A stretch of DNA of 40,549 nucleotides from Alistipes sp. GTDB taxonomy: Bacteria > Bacteroidota > Bacteroidia > Bacteroidales > Rikenellaceae. The position numbers and the translations under genes were made by a program. The first letter of the stretch is position 1. Each line of letters starts with the position of its first letter. The stretch covers positions 1 through 40,549 of the forward strand of contig JAGBCY010000003.1 of NCBI GenBank assembly GCA_017937765.1. The letters run 5' to 3'. The notes under the pieces are model-generated. The model saw only the letters and a program-made list of their open reading frames with translations, was not told the DNA's origin and ran no database searches. This document shows, in pieces, positions 17,404 through 25,277 of the stretch.

Positions 17404-17438
17404 GGTGTCACCGACTTTTGTTGGTGACACCTTTTTTT
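17404..17438 (+). terminator. Terminator after cassette 1
   Basis: A 12-bp stem (17404-17415 with 17420-17431, one G-T pair) with a TTTT loop, followed by T7 (17432-17438): a very strong rho-independent terminator. Confidence 0.92.
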
Positions 17439-17570
17439 GTGGCAGCAGGGAGAAAGGCGGGCTGTCTATCGAGTGGCGGGATTTCGTTGGGTGGACAATA
17501 TTGACTCTTTACGGTGCGTTACATTGTTGTTCGGTACGTTGGACTAAGCGGCTCGTTATGTGTTAATTGT

Positions 17571-17581
17571 CCAATAATTGG
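17571..17581. repeat. Palindrome upstream of the cassette 2 promoter
   Basis: CCAAT-A-ATTGG, an 11-bp perfect inverted repeat, lies 10 bp upstream of the -33 element. It is a candidate operator half-site pair, but short enough to occur by chance. Confidence 0.35.
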
Positions 17582-17590
17582 TCGAAAGTT

Positions 17591-17621
17591 GTTGTACTTA
17601 ACGAAAAAATTGCTAACTTCG
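17591..17621 (+). promoter_or_regulatory. Promoter of cassette 2 (protease 2)
   Basis: GTTG (17591-17594), 19 bp, then TAACTTCG (17614-17621), one mismatch from TAnnTTTG. It lies 55 bp before the chosen ATG at 17676. Confidence 0.55.
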
Positions 17622-17675
17622 CAACTTGAAACTAATAATTGTCTGAGAAGGAACTTTTTAACTTTAAACAAAATT

Positions 17676-19676
17676 ATGAATAAGGGTAAACTTTTACTTA
17701 TCTCTTTGGTTGCTCTCTTTGCAGCTTCGTGTGCAACGGATAGCGTCGATGAGTCGGCGTCGGTTGAGCAGAGTGCTGTGGCAGCCAAAAAATTTGTCAA
17801 TACCTCGGATAATGCCGAGCAGGGTAAGCTTATCATCTACGTATCGGAGGAGTGCGCCACGCGTTTGGAGTGCTCGGAGGTTACACGTAGCGGTATGACC
17901 GAGTTGGACCTCTTGGCTTCGGACCTCGGTGCTACGTCAATCACCCCCGTCTTTAACCTCAAGGTTAACGGCGAGCGTAAGCGCGCGATGGGTATGGACC
18001 GTTGGTTTGTTGTTAATTTCCCTGTTCAGGAGTCGTTGGAGGGTGCGGCTGACCGCCTCGCTAACATCGACTATGTTGAGGCTGTGCAGTTCTCGACGAT
18101 CATCCCTCGCCCCGTACAGCAGGCCGTGGAGTTCGACCCCGCGAGCATCGCTCAGACACGTGCCGAGGAGTATCCCTTTAACGATCCCGGTTTGTACTAC
18201 CAGTGGCACTATATCAACAGGGGCTACGTTACGCTCTATCCTACATCGGTAGCTGGTGAGGATATCAACGTTGAGCCCGCTTGGAAGTACACATCGGGCC
18301 GTCCCGAGATTGTTGTTGCCGTTATGGACGAGGGTGTATGCTATACGCACGAGGACTTGAAGGACAATATGCGTGCTAACGAGGCCGAGTTGAATGGTGT
18401 TGAGGGTGTTGATGATGACGAGAATGGTTACGTCGACGACATCTATGGATATAACTTTGCCACCAACGGCCGCGTGTCGTGGGGTAGAGATGGTGATTCT
18501 GGCCACGGTACACACGTCGCAGGTACGGTAGCCGCTGTTAATAACAACGGTATCGGTGTTGTCGGTGTTGCCGGTGGCTCGGGCTCAGGCGATGGTGTTC
18601 GCATCTTTTCGGCACAGATCTTCTCGGGTAAGCAGACCGCTGGTTATGATGCTACGGCCCAGGCTGCAGAGTATGCTGCCGACAATGGTGCTTGTATCTT
18701 GCAGTGTTCGTGGGGCTTCGAACCCAACGCTTTCAGTGGCGATAATATGTTTGTCCAGGGTATCGCAGGCGTTGAGTATAAGGCATTCCAGTACTTCATC
18801 GAGACTAAGAACTGCGATGCTTTGGACGGCGGCTTGGTAATCTTTGCGGCAGGTAACGAGGGTCAGCCCGTTGCTGGCTATCCTGGTGCCTACAACGATT
18901 ATATCGCAGTTACGGCATACGCGCCCGATGGTCTTCCTGCTTACTATACCTGCTACGATAAGGGCTGTAACGTATCGGCTCCTGGTGGCGAGTACTACCT
19001 CGTAGGTAACAGCTGGGCTGAGACTGGTTGCGTTTACTCTACGCTTCCGAATAATACCTATGGCTATATGCAGGGTACTTCGATGGCTTGCCCCCACGTG
19101 TCGGGTATTGCGGCTCTTGGTCTGTCGTATGCTCTGGACCTCGGCAAGACCTACACTGTCGATCAGTTTAAGTCGTTGCTCCTCACTTCGGTTAACTCTT
19201 TCGACGAGGACCGCTTCGCGGATTTCAAGGCTAATCCCGAGGGCGGTACCCTAAACCTTGCAAGCTATCGTGGTAAGATGGGTACTGGTAAGATCGATGC
19301 TTATCGTCTGTTTATGGGTATCCGTGGTGTGAGCTGTATACCTGTGTCGACAACAGAGTCTAACACTATCGACTTCAATGCATTTATCGGCGACGGTAAT
19401 GTGAGTATGAAGATGCTCGACTACGAGATCTCGGACGAGACTCGCGAGGCTTTGGGCATCACCTACGACGCAGCATTTGGCGGTAAGCTCGCCCTCGAGT
19501 GCACAAAGCCTGGTGCTGGTACTATCACCGTAGGCCTTGTTGCTGGTGGTAAGAACGTTGGTGGCGGTATGGTTACTGGCGGTATGCGCATCGAGAAGGA
19601 GTTTGCCATCATCGCACGTCCCGGTGTTCCGGTAGACGAGAATGGTCAGCCTCAGATCCCTGGCGGTTGGTTGTAG
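17676..19676 (+). CDS. S8 (subtilisin-family) lipoprotein protease 2
   Basis: A 666-residue paralogue of protease 1 with the same layout. I chose the ATG at 17676 because it gives the same MNKGKLLLI start and a lipobox (FAASC, Cys19); a longer frame would hide the signal and overlap the promoter. The pro-region spans about 36-145. Catalytic Asp218 (VMDEGVCYTHEDL), His277 (GHGTHVAGTV), Asn394 (FAAGNE) and Ser469 (GTSMACPHVSG) are all present, and the acidic loop EGVDDDENGYVDD is identical to that in protease 1. TRAEEYP (161-167) lies at the pro-region boundary. The active-site Asp motif differs from protease 1 (DEG versus DNG), and Cys residues flank the active site (VCYTHED, SMACPHV), suggesting altered specificity. 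It has its own promoter, so the two proteases can be expressed separately. Confidence 0.93.
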   Translation: MNKGKLLLISLVALFAASCATDSVDESASVEQSAVAAKKFVNTSDNAEQGKLIIYVSEECATRLECSEVTRSGMTELDLLASDLGATSITPVFNLKVNGERKRAMGMDRWFVVNFPVQESLEGAADRLANIDYVEAVQFSTIIPRPVQQAVEFDPASIAQTRAEEYPFNDPGLYYQWHYINRGYVTLYPTSVAGEDINVEPAWKYTSGRPEIVVAVMDEGVCYTHEDLKDNMRANEAELNGVEGVDDDENGYVDDIYGYNFATNGRVSWGRDGDSGHGTHVAGTVAAVNNNGIGVVGVAGGSGSGDGVRIFSAQIFSGKQTAGYDATAQAAEYAADNGACILQCSWGFEPNAFSGDNMFVQGIAGVEYKAFQYFIETKNCDALDGGLVIFAAGNEGQPVAGYPGAYNDYIAVTAYAPDGLPAYYTCYDKGCNVSAPGGEYYLVGNSWAETGCVYSTLPNNTYGYMQGTSMACPHVSGIAALGLSYALDLGKTYTVDQFKSLLLTSVNSFDEDRFADFKANPEGGTLNLASYRGKMGTGKIDAYRLFMGIRGVSCIPVSTTESNTIDFNAFIGDGNVSMKMLDYEISDETREALGITYDAAFGGKLALECTKPGAGTITVGLVAGGKNVGGGMVTGGMRIEKEFAIIARPGVPVDENGQPQIPGGWL

Positions 19677-19709
19677 TATTTGGTGTTAACGTAAACTTAA
19701 GATATTGAT

Positions 19710-20195
19710 ATGAAGAGAATTAATATATGGTCGCTTGTTGCGATGCTGTGTTTCGGCTTGACGGCCTGCGGTGAGAACCTCGGTGGTGACGACAATGGTG
19801 GCAACGGAGGTAATGATTCGAAGGTGGCAATTGCCGGCGAGTGGGGTATTGTATCGTGGAACGGTGCTGAGCCCGTATTCGACATCTATGTAGACTTCAA
19901 CGAGGATGGTACCTTCGAGATGTACCAGCAGGTTTATTCGCTCACCTATGAGCTCTTTACGGGCCACTACGTTGCGGATAAGGGCATTATCAACGGCTCG
20001 TACTCTGACGGTAGCGCGTGGAAGTGTAGCTATAAGTACACGGTGGATAAGGATGAGGCTGGCGTTCAGCGTCTCACGCTTGATAGCGAGGAGACTATTG
20101 TCGTAACCAGCGTATATACCGCTACGGAGATTCCCGCCGAGGTTAAGGCCGAGGCTTCGGAGACACGTGCAATGGAGGTTGAGCCCTTCTTGTAG
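19710..20195 (+). CDS. Small lipocalin-like lipoprotein, partner of protease 2
   Basis: A 161-residue lipoprotein (GLTAC, Cys20) paralogous to the product of 16909-17370. Shared features are a start of the type MK-x-I-x-IWSL, the segment YVDFNEDGTFEMYQ, an IPAEVKAEA stretch and a TRAMEVEPFL tail. It carries an added Gly/Asn/Asp-rich linker (residues about 22-36) between the lipid anchor and the barrel. It follows protease 2 after 33 bp and ends in its own terminator. The body sequence has diverged more than the tail, which suggests that the tail is functionally constrained. Same possibilities as for the first copy: inhibitor, accessory factor or substrate of the adjacent protease. Confidence 0.8.
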   Translation: MKRINIWSLVAMLCFGLTACGENLGGDDNGGNGGNDSKVAIAGEWGIVSWNGAEPVFDIYVDFNEDGTFEMYQQVYSLTYELFTGHYVADKGIINGSYSDGSAWKCSYKYTVDKDEAGVQRLTLDSEETIVVTSVYTATEIPAEVKAEASETRAMEVEPFL

Positions 20196-20215
20196 TGGTC
20201 TGCCATCATACGGTT

Positions 20216-20249
20216 ATCCCCGAGGAGCACGGCTCTTCGGGGATTTTTA
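20216..20249 (+). terminator. Terminator after cassette 2
   Basis: A 13-bp stem (20216-20228 with 20232-20244, one G-T pair), ACG loop, then TTTTTATTTG. The region is convergent with waaA, which ends at 20270; the A/T content on the other side is too weak to call it bidirectional. Confidence 0.88.
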
Positions 20250-20269
20250 TTTGTTTCGGGCTTTTATGC

Positions 20270-21538
20270 TTAGTGGTGTGTTTGTGCGGATGCAGTGCGT
20301 TGGTCTAATTGCTTGATGACTGCCTCGGTGACTAATTCTGTGGCTCCGCAGTTGGATGAGGTGTATTGCCGTGCAGCGTCCGCGAGCTTGGAGTGTAGCG
20401 CGCCGTCGTTGTTCAGCCTCGTGAACCAGGCCTCGAGCTCGCACGATGAGCGTACGGGGGTGGCAATGCCGCGGGCAACCATCTCGCGTGCCTCACGAAA
20501 CTTCTGATAGTTAGGGCCAAAGGCTAACGGCAAACCGAAGGTCGCAGCCTCTAAGGTGTTGTGTATGCCGCGGCCGAAGCCTCCGCCGATGTATGCCCAG
20601 CGGGCGTAGCCGTAGAGCGATGAGAGGAGGCCTATGGTGTCGAGGATCATCACCTGTGCCGATCGTATATCGCTCTCGGGTGCCACTTGCGTGTAGCGCA
20701 CGCATCCTCCACGTATCGAGGCGATGATGCGCTCTATGCGGCGGTCATCCATCTCGTGGGGGGCTATGATGAAGCGTGTTGTGGGGTTGCTGTTGGCGAG
20801 GTCGATGAGAAGCCTCTCGTCCTCGCCCCACGTCGACCCTGCAACGAAGAGGTCGTCTGTGCCCTTAAATCGCTCGACGATGGGTATTCGCTTTGCTTGT
20901 CGCGCAATCTCGCGCACGCGGTCGAAGCGTGTGTCGCCAGCGACAGTGATGTTACGTAGACCGATGTCCTCGAGTAGAGTCTTGGAGCTCTCATCCTGCA
21001 CGTAGAGTGTTCTGAAGCCACGTAGTGCCTCGCGCCAAGCACCGCCCCACGGACGGAAGAAGATGGAGCGTGGGCGGAAGATTGCCGATACAAGGTAGGT
21101 GGCTATGTCGCGCTGGCGTAGCTCGCCGAGGTAGTTTAGCCAGAACTCATACTTGATGAATATCGCTGCCTCGGGGCGTACGATGTCGAGGAAGCGGCGC
21201 ACGTTTTCAGGCCTATCGGACGGCAGGTAAAAGATGTAATCTGCGCCGGGGAAGTCCTTGCGAATCTCGTAGCCCGAGGGCGAGAAGAAGGTTAACAGGA
21301 TACGTATGTCGGGACGTAAAGCCTTGATACGCTCGATGATAGGTCGCCCTTGTTCGAACTCGCCGAGCGAGGCGGCGTGAATCCAAATGATAGGCTCTCC
21401 GCGCGTGATCCTCTCGGCCATCTGCTCCAAGAGGCCACGGCGTCCCTCGCGCCACCGGCGCGCCTTTGAGTCCCAGAGCGAGGCTATTGCGATGCCGCAC
21501 TCGTAGGCTCGGATACCTATATTATATATAAGCGACAT
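20270..21538 (-). CDS. waaA: 3-deoxy-D-manno-octulosonic acid (Kdo) transferase
   Basis: A 422-residue GT30 glycosyltransferase that adds Kdo to lipid A precursors at the inner membrane, starting the lipopolysaccharide core. I chose the ATG at 21538 (MSLIYNIGIRAYE); the longer frame to 21712 runs into yraN and adds unrelated sequence. Visible family marks are the N-terminal membrane-associating helix, IWIHAASLGEFEQG with catalytic-base candidate Glu60, FIKYEFWLNYL (about 127-137), the donor-binding segment VAGSTWGEDE, and YIGGGFGRGIHNTLEAATFG near the C-terminus. It is last in a pepE-yraN-waaA run. lpxH, elsewhere in the window, acts in the same pathway. Confidence 0.93.
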   Translation of the reverse strand: MSLIYNIGIRAYECGIAIASLWDSKARRWREGRRGLLEQMAERITRGEPIIWIHAASLGEFEQGRPIIERIKALRPDIRILLTFFSPSGYEIRKDFPGADYIFYLPSDRPENVRRFLDIVRPEAAIFIKYEFWLNYLGELRQRDIATYLVSAIFRPRSIFFRPWGGAWREALRGFRTLYVQDESSKTLLEDIGLRNITVAGDTRFDRVREIARQAKRIPIVERFKGTDDLFVAGSTWGEDERLLIDLANSNPTTRFIIAPHEMDDRRIERIIASIRGGCVRYTQVAPESDIRSAQVMILDTIGLLSSLYGYARWAYIGGGFGRGIHNTLEAATFGLPLAFGPNYQKFREAREMVARGIATPVRSSCELEAWFTRLNNDGALHSKLADAARQYTSSNCGATELVTEAVIKQLDQRTASAQTHH

Positions 21539-21557
21539 CCGCGTAGTGTTAAATTTC

Positions 21558-21586
21558 GGGGCTGACCGTGGGTATGGGTCAGCCCC
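21558..21586 (-). terminator. Possible terminator or processing hairpin after yraN
   Basis: A perfect 10-bp stem (GGGGCTGACC 21558-21567 with 21577-21586) lies immediately after the yraN stop codon. Only a short TTT follows on the minus strand, so termination would be partial; waaA starts about 20 bp further on. Confidence 0.5.
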
Positions 21587-21590
21587 TCTG

Positions 21591-21944
21591 TTATAGGATA
21601 TTTTCGGTGTATTCGATCGCGAGGTGTCCGTGGTCGTCGATGGTGACGGCAATGAGGTCGAACTGTAAGTCGAGGCGTATGCGATGCAGCGTACGATAGG
21701 CCAGAGCACCACGACGCAACGTACGACGTTTCTGGTCGTTGATACTATCGTAGGGCGACTGCCAGCCCCCGAGCTTACGGGTCTTGACCTCGATGATGTG
21801 CAGCGTGTCGAAGTGCTGGGCGATGATGTCTATCTCGTAGTGCCCAACACGCCAGTTGCGCTCGACGATGTAGAATCCCCGCTCGCGAAGCCACTCAACC
21901 GCAGCATCCTCACCACGTGAACCTATCTCTATGGTTGTAGGCAT
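21591..21944 (-). CDS. yraN: YraN/UPF0102-family protein
   Basis: A 117-residue protein with the endonuclease-like fold typical of UPF0102. RGEDAAVEWLRERGFYIVERN, split here as RGEDAAVEWL and RGFYIVERNW, is followed by HYEIDII (Glu37, Asp39) and IIEVKTRK (Glu52, Lys54). These are the D/E-x-K elements of a restriction-endonuclease-type core. The cellular role of the family is not firmly known. It lies 12 bp after pepE on the same strand. The length is normal for the family. Confidence 0.9.
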   Translation of the reverse strand: MPTTIEIGSRGEDAAVEWLRERGFYIVERNWRVGHYEIDIIAQHFDTLHIIEVKTRKLGGWQSPYDSINDQKRRTLRRGALAYRTLHRIRLDLQFDLIAVTIDDHGHLAIEYTENIL

Positions 21945-21956
21945 TGTCGAGCAGTG

Positions 21957-22670
21957 CTACTTAGAGCGACGAATGAGGAAGTCGATGTTATCGCCGGGCT
22001 GTACCTCGTAGGTCTCGATACCCTTCTTGAAGATGCGCATCGGACGGTTACCGATAAGCTCGATGCCGTTGTCGTCGATGCGGAGCATACAACCCTCTCT
22101 GAGGCCTACGACGTAGCGGCTACGGTTAGCCTCGAGGTACTCGAGGATGCGCTGCTCGCGAGTCTCGCCGGCGTGACCCTCGGGGTTAGCGTCGAGGTAG
22201 TGGGGGTTGATCTGGAACGACACGAGACCGATGGCGCGGAACGACTCGGGCTGAACAATAGGCATATCGTTTGTAGTGCAGATCGTAGGACACGTAACGT
22301 TGCTGCCTGCCGACCAGCCAACGTAGGGGACACCAGCCTTCACGCGGCGGAAGATCATATCGAGGAGGTCCTCCTCCTGCATCTTCTTAAGTAGCGCGAA
22401 CGTGTTACCGCCGCCGATGACGATGGCCTGAGCGTGGCGCACGAAGTTGCGCTTGTTGATGGCGCGGTGAATGGAGCTTACCTTGATGCCTATCTCGTTG
22501 AAGCGGGCCTGAACCTTAGCTTCGTACTCGTCGTACGAAAAGGTAACGGCGGCGTAGGGAATAAATACAACTTCGGTTACGCCTTTAAGCGTCTTGGCGA
22601 TCTCCTGAATGGGGTACTGCAAGTAAGGCTCGCCAGCATTGGTGGAATTGGAAATTAGCAAAAGGTTCAT
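21957..22670 (-). CDS. pepE: Peptidase E (alpha-aspartyl dipeptidase, S51)
   Basis: A 237-residue cytosolic dipeptidase that hydrolyses dipeptides with an N-terminal aspartate. The catalytic residues fall at exactly the numbers known for Salmonella PepE: Ser120 in GWSAGSN, Asp135 in NDMPIV and His157 in INPHYLD. The glycine-rich AIVIGGGNTFALL (about 82-94) is also typical. It is first in the pepE-yraN-waaA run and divergent from acpP, with overlapping promoter regions. As a dipeptidase it would suit the intracellular end of peptide use, though the family is widely housekeeping. Confidence 0.95.
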   Translation of the reverse strand: MNLLLISNSTNAGEPYLQYPIQEIAKTLKGVTEVVFIPYAAVTFSYDEYEAKVQARFNEIGIKVSSIHRAINKRNFVRHAQAIVIGGGNTFALLKKMQEEDLLDMIFRRVKAGVPYVGWSAGSNVTCPTICTTNDMPIVQPESFRAIGLVSFQINPHYLDANPEGHAGETREQRILEYLEANRSRYVVGLREGCMLRIDDNGIELIGNRPMRIFKKGIETYEVQPGDNIDFLIRRSK

Positions 22671-22741
22671 AAGACTCAGAGTATTAATTGTTTAGTATAT
22701 ATTGTTATAAAATTGACAATAAAATTTTTACGTGATAATGT

Positions 22742-22749
22742 CAAAGATA
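22742..22749 (-). promoter_or_regulatory. -7 element of the pepE promoter
   Basis: TATCTTTG on the minus strand is a full consensus match about 72 bp before the pepE ATG. No good TTTG is found 19-21 bp upstream, where the acpP -7 element lies instead. Confidence 0.5.
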
Positions 22750-22762
22750 ATAAAAAAAGTGT

Positions 22763-22770
22763 TACTTTTG
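22763..22770 (+). promoter_or_regulatory. -7 element of the acpP promoter
   Basis: TACTTTTG matches TAnnTTTG fully and lies 86 bp before the acpP ATG. The expected -33 position (about 22739-22743) reads TGTCA and coincides with the divergent pepE -7 element. Confidence 0.55.
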
Positions 22771-22856
22771 TACCGTCTGATGAATTTTTTTATTCGAGGA
22801 CGAATTACAGTAGCATACAATTTACTACTATAATGTTTAACTAAAACTTATTTATT

Positions 22857-23090
22857 ATGTCAGAAATTCAGTCAAAAGTTGTCGAGATCATCGTTGACAA
22901 GTTGGGTGTTAAGGAGTCAGAGGTAGTACCCGAAGCAAGCTTCACAGCACACCTCGGCGCAGACTCTTTGGATCAGGTAGAGCTCATTATGGAGTTTGAG
23001 AAGGCTTTCGATCTTCAGATTCCTGATGGCGATGCTGAGAAGATCCAGACTGTTGGCGATGCTATCAGCTACATCGAGGCACACAAGTAA
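22857..23090 (+). CDS. acpP: Acyl carrier protein
   Basis: A 77-residue acidic carrier protein of type II fatty-acid synthesis. The phosphopantetheine attachment site is Ser37 in [11 protein letters not shown], followed by the helix II recognition region (IMEFEKAF). Length and sequence are standard. It is first in an acpP-fabF-rnc operon (39-bp gap to fabF), a common order in Bacteroidota. The leader is about 80 nt and AT-rich without a Shine-Dalgarno sequence. Confidence 0.98.
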   Translation: MSEIQSKVVEIIVDKLGVKESEVVPEASFTAHLGADSLDQVELIMEFEKAFDLQIPDGDAEKIQTVGDAISYIEAHK

Positions 23091-23129
23091 TAGATAGTTC
23101 TTTACCATCTCGAAGGCAATTGCGGTAAA

Positions 23130-24380
23130 ATGGAGTTGCGTAGGGTTGTTGTAACGGGCATAGGCACGATAAATCCGATAGGAAACAATATCGAGGAGTA
23201 TTTCCGCAACTTAGAGGCGGGAGTCTCTGGGGCTGCCCCCATCACCAATTTCGACGCATCGAATTTCAAAGTGCGTTTTGCCTGCGAGGTAAAGGATTAT
23301 GATTGGTCGCGATACTTCGACCGTAAGGAGGTACGCAAGTACGACCGTTTTGCTCAGTTTGCTCTCATCGCAGCCTCGGAGGCTGTGGCCGATGCAGCAT
23401 TTGGCGAGGATGTAAATCGTCGTCGTTGTGGTGTTGTGTGGAGCTCGGGCGTAGGCGGTATCGAGACCTATTTTCAGGAATGTATGGACTATGCCAAGGG
23501 AGGTGAACTCCCTCGGTTTAGTCCATTTTTTGTTCCTCGAATGATAGCCGACCTCGCTGCGGGACATATAGCTATGAAGTATGGCTTTATGGGCCCGAAT
23601 TATAGCGTGACGTCGGCGTGCGCATCGTCGAACCACGCCCTCATTGATGGCTTCAACCTTATCCGTTTAGGTAAGGCTGAGGTTATTGTCACGGGCGGTG
23701 CCGAGGCTCCCATCATACAAGCGGGCGTCGGCGGCTTCAGCTCGATGCAGGCACTCTCTACGCGCAACGACGATCCCCAGCACGCATCGCGTCCTTTCGA
23801 CCGCGACCGCGACGGGTTTGTTATGGGCGAGGGAGCGGGTGCTTTAGTGCTGGAGGAGTATGAACACGCCGTTAAGCGTGGCGCAAAGATCTATTGTGAG
23901 GTAGCCGGAGGTGGTATGTCGGCTGACGCTCACCATATAACTGCCCCGCATCCCGAGGGCGCAGGAGCTATCATCTCTATGGAGGAGGCTCTGTCGGACG
24001 CAGGAATGAAGCCCTCGGATATCGACTACATAAACGTGCACGGCACATCCACCCCGTTAGGTGATATCGCTGAGCTTAAGGCTCTTGAGGCCCTCTTTGG
24101 CGATATGCTTCCCGAGATTAGCATTTCGTCGACAAAGTCGATGACGGGCCATCTGTTGGGTGCTGCCGCAGCTATTGAGGCACTGGCCTCGATTATGGCC
24201 ATCACGCGTGGCATCATACCACCTACGATCAACGTCGAGAATCTCGACCCGGAGGTTAATGAGAATCTTGATCTTACGCTGGGCGTGGCTCGCAGACGCG
24301 AGGTGCGTGCAGCTCTTAGCAATACATTCGGCTTTGGAGGTCACAATTCAACGGTTATCTTCCGCCGCCTCGCCGAATAA
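23130..24380 (+). CDS. fabF: Beta-ketoacyl-ACP synthase II
   Basis: A 416-residue condensing enzyme that elongates acyl-ACP with malonyl-ACP. The Cys-His-His triad is complete: Cys164 in TSACASSNHA, His304 in NVHGTSTPLGD and His341 in SMTGHLLGAA. The C-terminal NTFGFGGHNS loop is present. Cys-His-His rather than Cys-His-Asn separates it from FabH, and its pairing with acpP supports FabF over FabB. It lies 39 bp after acpP and 30 bp before rnc. Confidence 0.97.
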   Translation: MELRRVVVTGIGTINPIGNNIEEYFRNLEAGVSGAAPITNFDASNFKVRFACEVKDYDWSRYFDRKEVRKYDRFAQFALIAASEAVADAAFGEDVNRRRCGVVWSSGVGGIETYFQECMDYAKGGELPRFSPFFVPRMIADLAAGHIAMKYGFMGPNYSVTSACASSNHALIDGFNLIRLGKAEVIVTGGAEAPIIQAGVGGFSSMQALSTRNDDPQHASRPFDRDRDGFVMGEGAGALVLEEYEHAVKRGAKIYCEVAGGGMSADAHHITAPHPEGAGAIISMEEALSDAGMKPSDIDYINVHGTSTPLGDIAELKALEALFGDMLPEISISSTKSMTGHLLGAAAAIEALASIMAITRGIIPPTINVENLDPEVNENLDLTLGVARRREVRAALSNTFGFGGHNSTVIFRRLAE

Positions 24381-24410
24381 TAACCACCCTACATATATCT
24401 GTGAATCACT

Positions 24411-25196
24411 ATGTTTGACTTTTTGATTCGTCCGTTTCGTCGTCGTTATGGTAGCGATAAGGAGTTCTTTGCGGCCATCGACGATATGTTTGGATTCATC
24501 CCTCATAATATTGAATTATACAAACTTGCACTCATACACAAGTCGGCATCTGTCGAGCTCGAGGATGGTAGCCATATCAACAACGAACGCCTTGAGTTTT
24601 TGGGCGATGCCGTTATTGAGAGCATCACTTCGGACTATATCTTTATCGAGTTTCCCGACCGCGATGAGGGCTTTATGACGCAGCTGCGCTCGAAGATCGT
24701 ATCGCGCCAGTCGCTCAACCGCCTCGCTTCGGCCATAGGCCTTGATAAGCATATCATCTCGAACGCTGCGGGTAACTTCGCGCAGAAGCATATCTATGGC
24801 GATGCCTTCGAGGCGATGATGGGTGCCATCTATTTGGATCAGGGTTACGACTTTGTTAATCGTCTGTTGATCAACGATATCTATGGCCGCTATCTGTCGC
24901 TGGACGAGATTCTGCAGTCGGAGACCGACTTCAAGAGCCGTCTGATCGAGTGGTGTCAAAAGAGCCACTATACAATCGAGTTCCGTACCGACAACGGTCG
25001 CGGCGGCCAGTCGGGCCACCCATCTTTCCATTCGGTTGTCTACATTGACGGCATTGCCGTGGGCCACGGCTCGGGCGACTCGAAGAAGGAGGCAGAGCAG
25101 AGGGCTGCGTTCTCCGTGTCGCAGGCCTCGACTGTTGCGATCGGAGACGAGGCGAGCGCACAGCTTCTCGACAAGATCGACCGTATGGCGAATTAG
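24411..25196 (+). CDS. rnc: Ribonuclease III
   Basis: A 261-residue double-strand-specific endoribonuclease for rRNA and mRNA processing. The signature NNERLEFLGDAV spans residues 57-68 with metal-site residues Glu62 and Asp66; the second acidic pair lies in YGDAFEAMMGAIYLD. A double-stranded RNA-binding domain covers about 180-250 (DFKSRLIEW..., GDSKKEAEQRAA). It is last in the acpP-fabF-rnc operon, with a terminator about 40 bp after the stop. It is slightly longer than E. coli RNase III (226), with an N-terminal extension of about 20 residues. Confidence 0.96.
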   Translation: MFDFLIRPFRRRYGSDKEFFAAIDDMFGFIPHNIELYKLALIHKSASVELEDGSHINNERLEFLGDAVIESITSDYIFIEFPDRDEGFMTQLRSKIVSRQSLNRLASAIGLDKHIISNAAGNFAQKHIYGDAFEAMMGAIYLDQGYDFVNRLLINDIYGRYLSLDEILQSETDFKSRLIEWCQKSHYTIEFRTDNGRGGQSGHPSFHSVVYIDGIAVGHGSGDSKKEAEQRAAFSVSQASTVAIGDEASAQLLDKIDRMAN

Positions 25197-25233
25197 GTGC
25201 AGTCGATGTGAAGTTGGCGTAGTTAGGTAAGGT

Positions 25234-25277
25234 GCCCCAAAGTTGTGATTATCATCCTTTGGGGCTCTTTTATTTTG
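25234..25277 (+). terminator. Terminator after rnc
   Basis: A 9-bp perfect stem (GCCCCAAAG 25234-25242 with 25257-25265), followed by TCTTTTATTTTG. Its T-rich tail merges into the -33 region of the radC promoter. Confidence 0.8.

Larger units (their letters stand above)
17371..17675. other. Spacer between the two protease cassettes
   Basis: These 305 bp hold the terminator of cassette 1 (to 17438), an apparently empty stretch, a short palindrome (17571-17581), the promoter of cassette 2 (17591-17621) and a leader of about 50 nt. An open frame reading into protease 2 from 17514 crosses the promoter and lacks a signal peptide, so it is not the real start. Confidence 0.8.

Noticed and set aside
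17514-17675. Upstream in-frame extension of protease 2 by 54 residues
   Set aside because: It crosses the predicted promoter, lacks a signal peptide and would bury the lipoprotein signal that starts at 17676; the first protease starts at the equivalent MNKGK.
21539-21712. 58-residue extension of waaA
   Set aside because: It overlaps the end of yraN and the hairpin and has no similarity to Kdo transferase N-termini; MSLIYN at 21538 is typical.
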